Shown piece by piece: positions 47,021 to 59,521 of a DNA stretch of 64,000 bases; the first letter of the stretch is position 1, and each line of letters opens with the position of its first letter. The notes below the pieces were generated by a model, which did no database searches, was not told where the DNA came from, and saw nothing but the letters and a program-made list of their open reading frames with translations. Source of the DNA: Kalaharituber pfeilii (Eukaryota; Ascomycota; Pezizomycetes; Pezizales; Pezizaceae); NCBI GenBank assembly GCA_015179045.1, contig WHUZ01000081.1, positions 62,001 to 126,000 of the forward strand, given 5' to 3'. The translations under genes and the position numbers were made by a program.

Positions 47021-49027
47021 GCTATTCATTTTGGAGGGAGGAGAAAGAGAGAACGCGAGTCGCTGGAGAATTTTATATTCATTTCATCACGGTTCCACAA
47101 ATGGTTGAAACAGCTACCTTCACCGCCCCATGTACCGGCGCAAGCAAGCAGGTCGTTTTAATGATCAGGAGAGGCGTAAGCAGCTGATACCACTTGGATA
47201 ATTTTCCTTCCTGTTCCAAAGAAACAAAAGAGAACTCCAAATGTACTCCACTATCCGTCGATTCCAACCGTCTCCTTTGTTTTATAGTTCCTTTCCTTTT
47301 GTATTTTTCCCCTTTATTGTCATCATCTTGGGCTGGGTATGCTTTTTTTTTTTTTTTTTTGTTGTTAACATCCATGATTTCTCTATTAACGAAAGTATTT
47401 TATGACATGTCGGTTTGAATTCATCAAGTGTTCACAAACTCTCTTTGGTTTTGTTTCTATTTCTTTCCAGTTCGTAGTAAATGAGAGATGAAAGCTTTGG
47501 AGGACCCAAAAAATGGGAAAAGTAGTAAAATGAAGGGAAAAAGACAGTCTGTACTGAACCTTGCTACTGACGTTCGACGTGACGACCTCGTGCTATGAAA
47601 TTGTAATGGGAAGGTAAACTACATACTTGGCAACATAGTGTAACGTCTAGGGTCGCCATTGTAGTCCAACTTACCTCCGCTGTATACGACAACTCTTTGG
47701 ATCGCATGTCTAAAGTACAAGTATATATATATACCAGCACCGGTCATTAACAACAATTGCTGCTCACCTATCTTAGATAAAACTACTGAACTTGTTTCCA
47801 CTTTGCCTTCATGGCCATAACCAACATACCTAGACTCGTGCCCAGCCACTACGGCGCGCACGTGAGTGTATCATCACGAGACTACCACATACATACCTTT
47901 CAACATCACCCCACTGTCCACATACATAAACATACTTCACAACCTACCCCAAGCTACATCTACACACCAAAGACAAACATTCCTCCACTCACGCCATCAT
48001 TCATTCATTCATTCATCAAATAAACACTTTTGAGACACAAATACTAGTTCTAAACACCATATTCTAGCTATTCAATCTCCAGATTCGTTAATACGTAATA
48101 TAAGCATATGGCATTGGATGCAAATACATGTATTTACTACCAGTTACATAACATGCCTTACTCTCAACTAAACTTCTTTATCCACTACCCACATACATAA
48201 ACATACTTCATATCACAACCTACTTCAAGCTACATCTACATACCAAAAACATAAACATTCCTCCACTCACACCATCATTCATTCATTCATTCATCAAATA
48301 AACACTTTTGAGACACAAATACTAGTTCTAAACACCATATTCAATCTCCAGATTCGTTAATACGTAACATAAGAATATGCACTAATTTAGACATATGCTA
48401 AGATAAGCTCACTCAACAACATACATCTATAGTATACTAGTAACTCACCCAAATCCAAGTACACTACATGCTAACGTCTTACCCTCAACTTCACTGTTTA
48501 CATTTTTCTTTTTTCCCGCCTTCCAAGGTATATATATATACCTATGTAACTCATCCAATCAAGGAAATAAGGGGTTTTCACTCCCAGCCAGTAGACTATA
48601 TACTTACAATCAATCTCTCCCCGTCTTCCCTTTTTTACCACACACACACAAAACTCTTTTTTCGCTAGGTATTCTGTTCTGTTTTTTTGCCTCCTTTTTT
48701 TTTTTTTTTTTTTTCTTTCTAAAAAACTTTCCAATATTACCCCAAATGCACAAAACTTCAAATATGTGAGTACGCTATTCCCTACAATCCATAGTTGGAA
48801 TCATATATATAAGCAATTCAAGTTAATATCAATTTTCTCATAGATCAAATACAAGGACAGCATAGCAATTTGGTAGAGTTATAAACTATTAAACGGAATA
48901 TAATTTGAACAAAAGAAATTAAAAAAAAACCAATAACGCCTCCCGCCCCTCCCAAAAAAAAACCACAAAAGTAAACCTTTTCGGAAAAAAGCAAAAACAC
49001 TATTACCATCCACCCTCACCCCTTCAC
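47021..49027. other. Convergent intergenic region PDI1 / GRH1
   Basis: About 2 kb, AT-rich, with T-runs at about 47342-47360 and 48695-48714, TATATA runs near 47730 and 48530, and a 190-bp direct duplication listed separately. No gene is recognised. Confidence 0.6.
47919..48380. repeat. 190-bp direct duplication
   Basis: The segments 47919-48110 and 48189-48380 are near-identical. Both run from CCACATACATAAACATACTTCA through CATTCATTCATTCATTCATC and TAAACACTTTTGAGACACAA to GATTCGTTAATACGTAA. The second copy has a small insertion near its start and lacks a few bases (TTCTAGCTA) near the end. They are separated by 78 bp. Non-coding. Confidence 0.85.
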
Positions 49028-50308
49028 CTATGTCGCCCTCCTCGGCGGTGGCGGCACCGCACCCCTGGGTGGGGGTGGCACCGGTGTACCGCCTCTATTC
49101 CCAAACGCGCTCGATGGCCTGTCGGCCTCTAGCGATGCCTGTTCGCTCTCTCGCATGTACTCGTCCATACCCGCTGGTATCGCGTGATGCCTTCTTGGCT
49201 TATGATGCTTCGTTGGAGGCGGCGGGGATGTGAATTGTGCAGGACTGCCTGGGGTTGGACCCGCGCGGGGCGTTGACGGTGGGGATGTGATCTCCGCTTT
49301 AGTGGGGGGAGGCGGTGGGGCAGGTGAATACCTCGCAGACGTAAATAGATTCGGGGCCGCGTAGGCCGGGGTGATGTACTGGCTTGTTGGAGTCTGGTAC
49401 CCCGGCGCAGTTGGTGTCCCCGCCCTAACCCCGCTCCCATCCACAGGCGGGAACCCGACCATCTGAGGCGGCGGTACAGCCCCTAACGGTAGCTGTTTCA
49501 CCGGCGTGCCGACCTTCCTTTCCATTTCTCCTGAATTCCTCTCAAACAGCGTTTCCCCCGGCATCACCACTGCCCCCTCCGTCAGCGGCACCGGCAACCT
49601 ATGCAGCGCTCCAAACCCCAACACACATCCCAGCGCCCCCTCACCACCCCACCCACGCCTCGGCACGATCGTCACTTCTCTCACCACATCAAATTCATGG
49701 TTATACACCCATAATCTCAGCGGACGATCCATATACTGTTCCACCAACTCCGCGAGACCATTCTCACCCGCCACCCCGCCCTCGTCGGGGGTTCCGAGGA
49801 TGTAGTCACTGAACGGCAGCAGTCCAGCTACATCGGAGGGAGAGCTTGGTGCGACGGAGAGGATATGCCAGATGTTGGAGGTAATTGAGAGGGGGGTCCA
49901 CTGGAGAGTCAGGCCGAGGGACAGTGCGGTCTGCTTGGAATTGGTAGAAGATGGCCGGGGAAGAGGGATGACGAGGTCACGAAGACGCTGGCCTTTGGCA
50001 GACCAGATGCCGAGGGTCACAGCGGTGCCGAGACAGTTCTGTACTTCTTGGCGGAAGAGGAGGGGGTTCCCATCGTCCTGTTGAGAGAACCCACCCCGTG
50101 ATGGTCAGCATGGTGCAGGGCTTGGGGGAAAGGGAAACCCAGGCAGGGAGTGGGGGAAAAAACAAACAATCTGCCTCCCATTTATCCCACAGATAAAATC
50201 AAACCAAGGCTCGATAGCCAAACTCTCATTTGTGTTGCGCAGCACCTGGAAGCCGTAAGGCTGGCCGCCGGGGCCGGCGGCGCCGAGCTGGGACTGTTCG
50301 TTGCCCAT
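49028..50308 (-). CDS. GRH1: GRASP-family Golgi protein Grh1
   Basis: Peripheral Golgi/ER-exit-site protein with tandem PDZ-like GRASP domains; in fungi it acts in ER-Golgi traffic and unconventional secretion. Two exons (50168-50308, 49028-50077) give 396 aa. MGNEQS is a good N-myristoylation site. GRASP domain 1 starts PYGFQVLRNTNESLAIEPWF and continues across the intron with INGRQI-DDGNPLLF; domain 2 contains NIWHILSVAPSSPSDVAGL, then SDYILGTPDEG and LRLWVYNHEFDVVREV. The C-terminal 150 residues are Pro/Gly/Thr-rich (SPR-like) and end in PPPPRRAT. The intron donor is GTTTGT. Convergent with PDI1. Confidence 0.94.
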
Positions 50309-52282
50309 TTTTTCCTTTAACCAACAATCTCCCTCTTCCTTTCCGTCCCACTTTTTGCACAGTGCTATCAGGCTGTATCTGTTTCTGCGGGTTATTGTCG
50401 TGCGATAGTCCGGAGCAAATTGTACCTGAAGTTCAAGACAGCATTGACGCTACTGTTAGTGGGGCAAGTCTTGGCAGGGCACTCGGGGACATGAGACAGC
50501 CACGTGCCAAACTAGGACGACGTCAAGTCACACTGTACATGACGGTCACCCTGAATATTGAGAGCTAGTTTCAATATATAACACCATTTTATCAATTCTT
50601 CTACAAGCAGATACCTACCCCTACCCCCACTCCCCCAAACTGACGGCCAGTAGCACCTTGCCTCTAACCATCGAATAAACATCTAGATTATAACAGAAAC
50701 CCGCTTATCCTCAGCATCACGCCCAGCAGCACCCGATTTACCCCCTCTTATGCACACACGGATCTCCACAACCTTTTGTGGAAACAGATGGGTCGGGCAA
50801 GTATTTTCGTTGCCCTGAGCCTACTTACTGCATCCACACCGCCTTAGTCAGCTTCCCTTCTAATTAGACCAGTCATAAATCTACATAACGAAAAAGCTCA
50901 TGCAGTAATACAGTACCTTCACGCATTGAACCTCACTTCCCAAACCTCAAAACACACACCCCACTTACCTACCTATGATACCTACCTACACACGCTACAA
51001 AAAGGTATACAAAAACCAAAAACCCTCTCACTCTCACTCACTCCTTTTTTTTTTTTCCCCTTCATTTCTCCCCACAAAATCCCCACCAATCTGTCAAAAT
51101 GCAAAAAAAACTAATCCCACAAAAAACATAATAATGCAAAAAAAAAAAAAAAAAAAATAAAAAAAAAAAGTACTTTGTTACTAAAATACCTTCTCAAAAT
51201 AATGCCCCCTCACCCAAACTTTTTTTCATAAATCAAACGGCCAGTACAAAAGGAAAAAACAAACAAAGATCCAACCTTAAAAACAAGGAAAAAAAAAAAA
51301 AGGAAGAAAAGAAAAAAAATATGAATCAAGCAAACGTCAAGATATTAAATACAACAAGCACCCCCCCCCCCCCCCCCCCCCCCCCTTCCCCCCCCCGCCA
51401 TACACAGTTTTCCAATTTCTCCGTCCCCCCCTCAGTGACAGGCTCCGTATCCGCTGGCGCGGCAAAAACCACCCCCACCTTTCTGCCCAAATTTGCGCCT
51501 TGCGATACTTTCGACAAATCCAAGTATATATAATATATATATATATATATAGCAGCTCATCGATCTCCACTCCCAACCCCTCCCCCGCCTGCATGATCAT
51601 GAACATTCACACATGCACAACTCAATCCACTTTCACAAGAATACACTCCGAGTAGATAGGAAGGCATAGTTAGATAGATACTAGCCCCCCTGACTCGCCC
51701 ACTCATCTCTATTGCCCCTTCTACCAGCAGCCTAGTACCACCCACCCTCCACCAACCTACCACAGATCCCTAATGCATGGCGATGGCGACGAGTACGGCA
51801 TTGCTCTGGGCGCGCTCTGGTTGAGCTCAAAACTAAGTAAATACAAGGCACACAAACAAAAAAAAAAGATACCTATGCAGCAGTTTGAAAGATGAAACAT
51901 GGACGCTCTTTTGAAATGATACAGAAAGCGAAAAAAAAAAAAAAAAAAGCACAATGAAAAACGTGTAAATGATAACGCCAAGAGACCCAGTTCCAAAGTA
52001 TGTAGATAAAAGGAGACCCAACGATGAGAAAAATCCGAATTAGCGTACACAAAAGGCTAGATAGACAGATGGATGGATCAAGTAGATGTGGCAAAACGGG
52101 GGTAATTGTAAATAGTAGTAGTAATCGAATTGGATGGGTTGATGCTTATAGGTAGGACGGATAGGTGGGAGGAGTATCGAGGATGAAGTTAGGAAGCAGG
52201 ACGTGGAAGCATGTGTTCGACGCTACAGCACAGAGTAGAGTCCTACATGTCAACCAATTGTTGTCTAAAATCGTGCGTGAAT
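50309..52282. other. Intergenic GRH1 / TAF1, low complexity
   Basis: About 2 kb with a 25-nt C-run (51361-51385), long A-runs (about 51134-51170 and 51290-51320), a TATATA run near 51530 and A-runs near 51930. This is the GRH1 5' region and the TAF1 3' region. No gene recognised. Confidence 0.6.
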
Positions 52283-55200
52283 CTAGGCCGTAGAGCTCGC
52301 CGACGGGCTCATCGCATCCCCCGTCGGAGCCGGCGACCCTCCTCCACCATTCAGGGCCGGGTTCAATTTCGGACACAATTTCTTATTCGTGCGAATATGC
52401 CCGACCATACCTGTTCCCCACATCCCATTAGCCACATGCACAAAACTCTCATACCACAACCAAGTGCTAAATGAAAGAACATACCGCAATTGGCACACTT
52501 CCTTGTCGTCGACTGTTTCCCACCTGCCGATGGCGTTCCTATTGCCAACGGAGATCCAGGAGAATTCACACCCGGGGACATGGCATCCTCCGCCCCTGCT
52601 CCCATGCTCTTCTTACCCTGTCTCTCACGTGCCTCTCTGCGCTCCTTGTTCTTCAATAAACGGGATAGCTCGTTTTGGATCCTATATCCCAAGACGAAAT
52701 CTTAGTGTAATGTCCACTTGAGAGGGGAATAGGTAGGGTTGCATACAGTTTTCTTTGTAGATCATCCTTCTCCTTGTCTCCTGTCAACTCAAAATTCTCA
52801 ATCCTATAAGAATTTCCATTAGTAACCATTGCCCCAAGAATGCACCCTATCCAAACGCAGGTATGAACATACTTCATCTCAGCTGCCTCAATAGCTCTCT
52901 TCCTCGACAGGTACTGTCTGATAACTTTAGGATCCCTAATGACCTCCGTCACTTTCTCTATCCTGCCATCTCTTACTTTCACATCTCTGGTAATCCTCAA
53001 CACCTTGTTTCTCTGGCTCGACGCGCTAAGTCGACTAAACTGGCTCATCGTCTCATCATCGGGGAGAACACCACTCCAGGGCGCTGGAGTCATCACTTCA
53101 CTTCGAGGCGTCTTGCCTTCCTCAAATAGATCCTCCATCTGCTCATCTCTGTGAGCATCTTCGAGATCCAGGTCTTGTTGCTCTTCAGTGTTACTCAAAC
53201 TCTTATATTGAGCCTTCCAGATTTGCTCAATAGCCTTCTCGTAAGCCTGCTGTTGCTTCGCAACATTATAGCTGTGCCCTCCGAGTTCCTTCAGGCGTGC
53301 TTTATCCATTTTCTCTTCGACTGACTCTCCAATAGCCTTAAATCCACCTTTCATACTCGTCCTAATAAATGAGAAAGCCTCGCCTCGTCCCGAAGGATCA
53401 CCCTCACCATGAAGTTTCAACATCGCTTTGCCCTGCGTGGCGTGTAAGAAGTTCTTCGTGGTCTTCCATGGCGCAAGCAACTGTTCAGTGCTCGTTCCCG
53501 CCTTCTCATCATCTTCGTCGTCCTCATCCACCGTCTTCCCATAACCTGCATCTTGTAGATGCCGGTAGCCGACCTGCATCGCCTCAAGCAAACACACAGA
53601 TTCCGGGTCAATCATCGCCCGAGTCTGGTTCTCGTCAGGAAGTGTCTCTCCAGGCTTGACCTCCCACAGTCCTATCTCTTTATTCATGTGGAGAAACTCC
53701 TTCAGCTTAGAACGATTTTGCGGGTCATTCGATTCCGGAAAGTGGGGCGCTATATCCTTAAGTGATATAGCCTTATCCTCCTTCCTCCTCATCATCCGGT
53801 AACAAACCATCTTCAGCCTATTCTTCGCCACCGTTGTCATTTTCCGCGACGAAGGGCCAGGTACTTCAGTTACAGGAAACACCTGCCCAACCACATACAG
53901 GTGAGGGATATTCCGTAGGAAATAACGAGAACTATGTGCCATATCCGTCGACCTCACGACCAAAAAGTCCGTCGGCTTAATCGGCTGCTTGAAGATGGGC
54001 GCCCGAATCATCCGGTTGTACAGGGTGGGCACAATCTCTCCCGGATCCACAGTTCCAAAATTCCAAAACGGACTCCTGTCTTGTGGCATCAGGACCTGCG
54101 TCTCTCCGAGCTCGTACTTCGGTCTCGATTCGTCGTCGGGTCCTTTCCGCCTGTAGTAGTTGATTAACCGCGAACCCATACCGAAATTCGACATGACAGT
54201 GGGATGCTCTTCCGAGTACTCCAGCAGAACAAAGTTCGAGTTGTCACCGAGACTCAAGTCATGCGTCGTATTGAGCACCGTTTGTATGTCCTTTCCACGA
54301 ATGTGCTTCTTCTTCCTGATCTTCATCTTGGAAAATCGAATCTCTTGATCAATATGAAACGATAGTTGAGGCCGGTGGAACGAGCGCGCCTCTTTAACCG
54401 TGAGCCGTGTTTTGTACTGTTCCAATAAGCAAATATGTCCTGCTTCAAAGGCTTCAGATGAATACATACGTATGGTGTTTGCAATCTCAATGCGGGCATA
54501 CTATGCTCCACAGTTAGCTGTCCAATGGTAGATCTGACCTTGGACTGCTTATTTTCTTTCAGTAGATCATATGCTTCATCATTGGAGATATTGTAACGTT
54601 GCAGTAGCTGGTTGTTGACTCTCCGCTTGAATTCGCCGCCTATTCGCCTTGTGCGCTTAGTTTCGTCAGGCCGCCGTACGTCGACCAGCAGATACGGGTC
54701 ATTCAGATCGAGGGTTACTTTTGACGAAAGATATATATTGCCTTCACATATATCTTCAACGTCGAGCCAATTATCTGGCATGGTGTCGAGGTAACTATGC
54801 AAGAGCTTTGGTCGCTGTTTCCGATTAGTCTCTTCAATGCTCTGGATATCAAAGTAATTTCCCTTCTACACACCTTCGTAGGGCGAATATCAATCTCGTA
54901 CTCGAGATCTTCCTGCTCTCGTCTATCGTGATTTGGTTTCTCAGGAGCAAGTTGCGGACTGGGGGGATCGATTTTCGACTCCCAGTCGTCACAACATAGT
55001 TCTATCTCTCGCTGAATAATATCGTCCAGAGGATCCTTTTCTACCTGTCTTGGTACCGGTTCCTCGTCCTCTCCACCCGATTCATGGATCACCTGTACTA
55101 TTCGAGAATCACCGCTATATTGGGCTTTCACTGGCCCTGGCCGCGAAAAGCTTCGCTGTGTATCTGGAGCAGCTTCTAGAACTAATTTTGTCGGAACAAG

Positions 55201-55965
55201 AGCCTTGGGGACTTTCGGAAGCCGTATGGGGAATGTCGCTTCTTTGATCGGAATCAATTTGTTGAAATTAAGAATAGTATGGGGCCTAAATTCTGGCCAA
55301 TATAAGGCCAATTCCTCCTGCTTCGATAGTTCCTGGGCTTCCTCCGATAGATCACCCAAACCCAAATCATCGTACAAGTCCTCCTGCGTCGCCGCTGAGT
55401 CAAAGGAGTCCTTCGCCGGTAGATTTGAAACCTCAAATCCGGGTTTAGTAAGGTCTAATCCAAGCTCCATGTGCACTTGTAGAGACTCCTCAGCAGCTGT
55501 ATCAACCCCCCCTTCCAACTGCCTCATCTCCAACTCTTCAGAAAAAAGCCCATCCATATCATCATCGCCCCCATACGTATCCTCGCCAAACATCCCTGCC
55601 TCATCCTTCCCTCCGACGCCTTCCTCCCTTTTCACCGCCACAGCTCCATCAACCTCATTCTCCATCCCCACGAAATCTTCCTCATCTTCTGCCACTTCGT
55701 CTATATCCTCATAATCGACCGCATCCTCTGCCTTCTCCTCTTCCGTGCCATCATTGACGCTGAATGTCCCCGACTGCATGAACTCCAGCCCCGCCATATC
55801 CCCGGACAGCAGCTTCGCAATCTCCCGGTCATCCGCCTCCGCTTCCGCATCCACCGTCTCATCCCTATAAATCCGCTGAGTCGGCGGAGGCGACATATCG
55901 ATACGGGGGCGCTTATTGCTTCCTCCCCCGAGCTCGTGCGTACGTGTTGAGAGCATCGTTGCCAT
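52283..55965 (-). CDS. TAF1: TFIID subunit TAF1
   Basis: Largest TFIID subunit and scaffold for promoter binding. Six exons (54874-55965, 54470-54814, 52873-54416, 52747-52803, 52485-52681, 52283-52410) total 3363 nt, 1120 aa, all phases consistent. The N-terminus is acidic, as for TBP-binding TAND regions. The central DUF3591 domain includes PALRLQTPYYKTRLT, RSPFWNFGTVDPGE, FLVVRSTDMAHSSRYFLR and KNFLHATQGKAMLKLHGEGD. A C-terminal zinc knuckle (CANCGMVGHIRTNKKLC) is split by the last intron. There are no bromodomains; they are absent from most fungal TAF1 proteins. The first in-frame ATG after upstream stops is at 55965. Confidence 0.95.
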
Positions 55966-57060
55966 ACTGCTTTCCCTGGGTCGAGAAAAGCCTCTGGTAT
56001 AGGTGTGCGGGAGGGGGCTGAAGAAGCCGAGTTTCTGCGTTGTGGCAATCGCAAGAAATCACTGCGGCCAGGAAAAAGCTCCCCTTAGTGGCGGTCCAAC
56101 ATAGGGGGGAAAGGCCAAACCAGGTCTGAATCCCAGGCGAGAGGAGATGAAAGGGTGATTTCGATGCCACAGAGCGCCCGATTCCGCTGCGATTTTAGGC
56201 GTATAATGCGTAACGTCCACGTTAGCTGTTGTTGTATCTGTACGGTGGGCCCCAGGGTGAGATGAAGGCGTGGTGGACAAATCTTTTGATGGAGGTGCAG
56301 AAAGTTGCTCTTGGCACGACGCGTGATATGACATCGGACAACGACGCCCTGTGCCAAGATGACTGTCTTGGCATGACTCGTCCAGAAAACAGAACCACTG
56401 CGCAATGAGCTGACTGCATATGCATGCAAATGTGCTGCAATAGGAGTACTCCAATCTAGAATCCAGGCCTCCCAGATTTCCAGACGGGATTTTAATTCTA
56501 AACTTCCGCACAAAAATCGATGTGGGCGTGCATTCACCATAGTCCAGTATCTACCACACTGAGAGATAAGCTATCCCTCACATAATTCCCACCTTCCCAA
56601 ATATCAAATCTTACGTTAGTCCCGTAACCAGACTTAGATTCTACGTATACATTTCCCAACGCTGGCTCCCAGCTCCGCCAGCAAAAACGTTCACATTTAC
56701 ATGAATCCAGAGCAGGGCATGAGAAGAGATTCCAGGGTAAACACCAATAAAAAATACAAGAAACGTCACACAAAAGCAAAGAAAAAACAAATCGGAAAAC
56801 AATTGCAGGAAACAAAAAACAAAAAAACAAAAAGCGATGTTATTTACTCCAATACCTTGATTACCAAAGTAACAAGACAGATTCTAAACAAACCCCCCCA
56901 ACAAAACAAAAACCAAATCAAACCAAACCAAACCACACCAATTGACTCCGCTGACCCTGCACAACACTTCGTAACCCCCCTCTGTCCCAACTTTTCCATA
57001 CCCCATCCAATACAACCCAATCTGATCCGATTTGATTCATAATTACAACATCACGAATAA
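55966..57060. other. Intergenic TAF1 / ATG22
   Basis: About 1.1 kb holding the TAF1 promoter and the ATG22 3' region. The ATG22-proximal part is rich in AAAC/CAAAC (about 56810-56940). No gene recognised. Confidence 0.5.
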
Positions 57061-59521
57061 TCACCGGTAACTCCGAAACCGCCGCTCTTCGTCACTCGTC
57101 ACTCTCCACTCTGACACTCCTTCCCACGTCCTTTCCGCCCTTCCCGACTCATGATCCCCCTCTACCGCACTGTCCCCTCCTTCCTCCTCATACACTCCAT
57201 CCGGCAATATCCCAAATCTCCTCATTTCCTCCGCCGCCAACTGTTCCGCCTCCGCCTTCCCGCGGCCCACATCGACCATCATCATTAGCGGAAACGGGGC
57301 CGCCAAGAGCACAGCTAAAAACCAAAACCCTGCCCTGATGTCCCCAAACTTGTCCGTCAATACCCCAACTATGGCTGGGCCAAATATTGAGGAACCCTTG
57401 TCAGTTATGGCGTATAGGGCGTAAAATGCGGCTTCGGAGCCAGGTGGGATGAGTTCGCCAAAGACACTGCGACAGTAGCTGCCGACACCGCCTAGGACAA
57501 AGCCGTAGACTGCGCCGAGAATGTACATTTCGCTTGCGTGGGTTAATCCTATGACACCTGATCGCTTGACAGCGGGTATGAACCCCAGTAGGCCATACAG
57601 AGGGATCATCTCAAATACAATAATCACTGCCCAACATATTAGCTAGATAATATTACTGCAGGGCCTTTGGAATCATACATATGAGAATTGTCTTTGCTGG
57701 ACTTATCCCAAGATATGGCGGGAATTTAGCCCATGTAAATGCTCCCACGACACCAGATAAAGTACTTATTACGCTGATAAGCGCAACAGCCGCTGGACCC
57801 ATATGTAAATTCTAATCAAAGTATTAGGATCAACTTGTCATAACCTACATCCACATCCTGGAAGGGATATACTTACCGTCTTCGCAAACAGGATGGCCGT
57901 ACCGCTCACTGTAGCAACCCCATCACTTATCATAAACCACGCCGCCAAAAAGAGCATCACATCCTTCAACCTCTTCGCCCTCAGCACCGTCTTCCACAAA
58001 TTGTTCCACGCATAAGCAATATACGTCCACCACCACCACCACCCTTTACCGCTCCCACTTCTCCCATTACCACTGCTCCTCGCACTTCCATTTCCATTCC
58101 CATTCATCACCACCGCCACCGTCCCATTCGAATTCAACTTTGGCAACGGCGGCCCCGGCCTCGGCCTTAGCCACAATGCGGCAGGTATCGAAAACGCGAA
58201 CCACCAGGCTCCTATGCAAGTCAAAACTAGCTGCAACGACCACGTCGTCGAGCGCGTCGCCAAAATCAATATAATTCCTAAGGCTTGCATTACGACCGCG
58301 CCGCAGTATCCAATTGCTATGCCATAGGAAGAGATCTGTGAAGAGAGCTGTAGCGCTGGGTTATTGGCCTTCTCAACGACACCATTCAGGATGTCATTTG
58401 TAGGACTTTCCGTCGCGTTGTATGTCATCCCTGCATCTGTGGACGATAACAAGGCGTTACCCTCATTCAGAGGGGTTGGAGGTGGTGATTTGAAGAGTAG
58501 AGAGGTATGATGCCGTACAAGCACCGGCAAAAACGCATTAAGGAGAACGAATGATGCACCGAATCCAACCTGAGAGGTTCTAATTTAGCATGAGAGCTCA
58601 ATGTAACAGACTGAGGAACACGTACATTACCGAGAATAGCCCATAAAGCAGAAAAGATGAAAAATCGAGGGGTAACTGTAATGAAGAGCATTGTAGACAA
58701 GCTCCCCATAAATGCAAATATTAGTAGTAGCCGCTTTCTATAACTTCCTGTATTCAAGCCATCGCATCAATTAGCCATAACCACACTATTCCCCGTAATC
58801 TTCATCATCCACAATGGGTTCACTTACCATGATCTGCGGCCCCGGACATGGAGATTATTACTAAAGACTGTAAAAATACAGATATCGAAAATGTATACCT
58901 TTACCAAAGTAACACACACAATGTCAACCAATGATATTTCACCAATCAGTTCCCAGCTCGGAAAGTTATGAACAAGCAACATGTGCTCCCCGGTGGGCTG
59001 AGAAAAACATGACAAAGAAATTCTTCCACCTACATCGCGAAACTCGCCGTACTGATCCATAATCCCAATATATTCACAACACACTGTTCCGCGTCTCCCC
59101 CCATACCCGATCCAGGCCTATTCGAGGCACCACAAGGAACACTCGGATCACCAGCCAATACACCATTCTCCCGTGCCAGCTGCTCCAATGTGACGGGTAT
59201 GAAGCTTCCCACACCGCATACTACATATGCCTCTGCCGCCCACGCATAACTATACCATCCTGCCAGTTCTTTCACGCTTGTTGGGCGCACATCTTGGGCG
59301 GGGAATTGCGGCATGTAGCTGCTTCTTCGTCCGGCGGCGGCGGCTTGCTGACACATTCGTTGTTGCTGGCGGCGGTATATTGGGTCGTCCTCATCAATCT
59401 CCGAGAACGAGCGCTCGTCGTCGGCGTCCTCCGGATCGGAATTCTCATACCACGAGCTGCGATTCGGCGCCAATAGCGGCGAATAGGCGTAGTGGTGCTG
59501 GGGCGCGTTGGCGCGGACCAT
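57061..59521 (-). CDS. ATG22: Autophagy-related vacuolar amino-acid exporter Atg22
   Basis: MFS-type permease of the vacuole membrane that releases amino acids after autophagic breakdown. Six exons (59034-59521, 58828-58898, 58626-58747, 57877-58569, 57679-57811, 57061-57626) total 2073 nt, 690 aa. The N-terminus is cytosolic and acidic; then [39 protein letters not shown] and, across introns, NTASFAM-equivalent [40 protein letters not shown]. The C-terminal half has [20 protein letters not shown] and [13 protein letters not shown]. About twelve hydrophobic segments are present. The 71-nt exon 2 is read in the frame fixed by both junctions. The join between exons 5 and 6 is the least certain. 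Confidence 0.95.
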
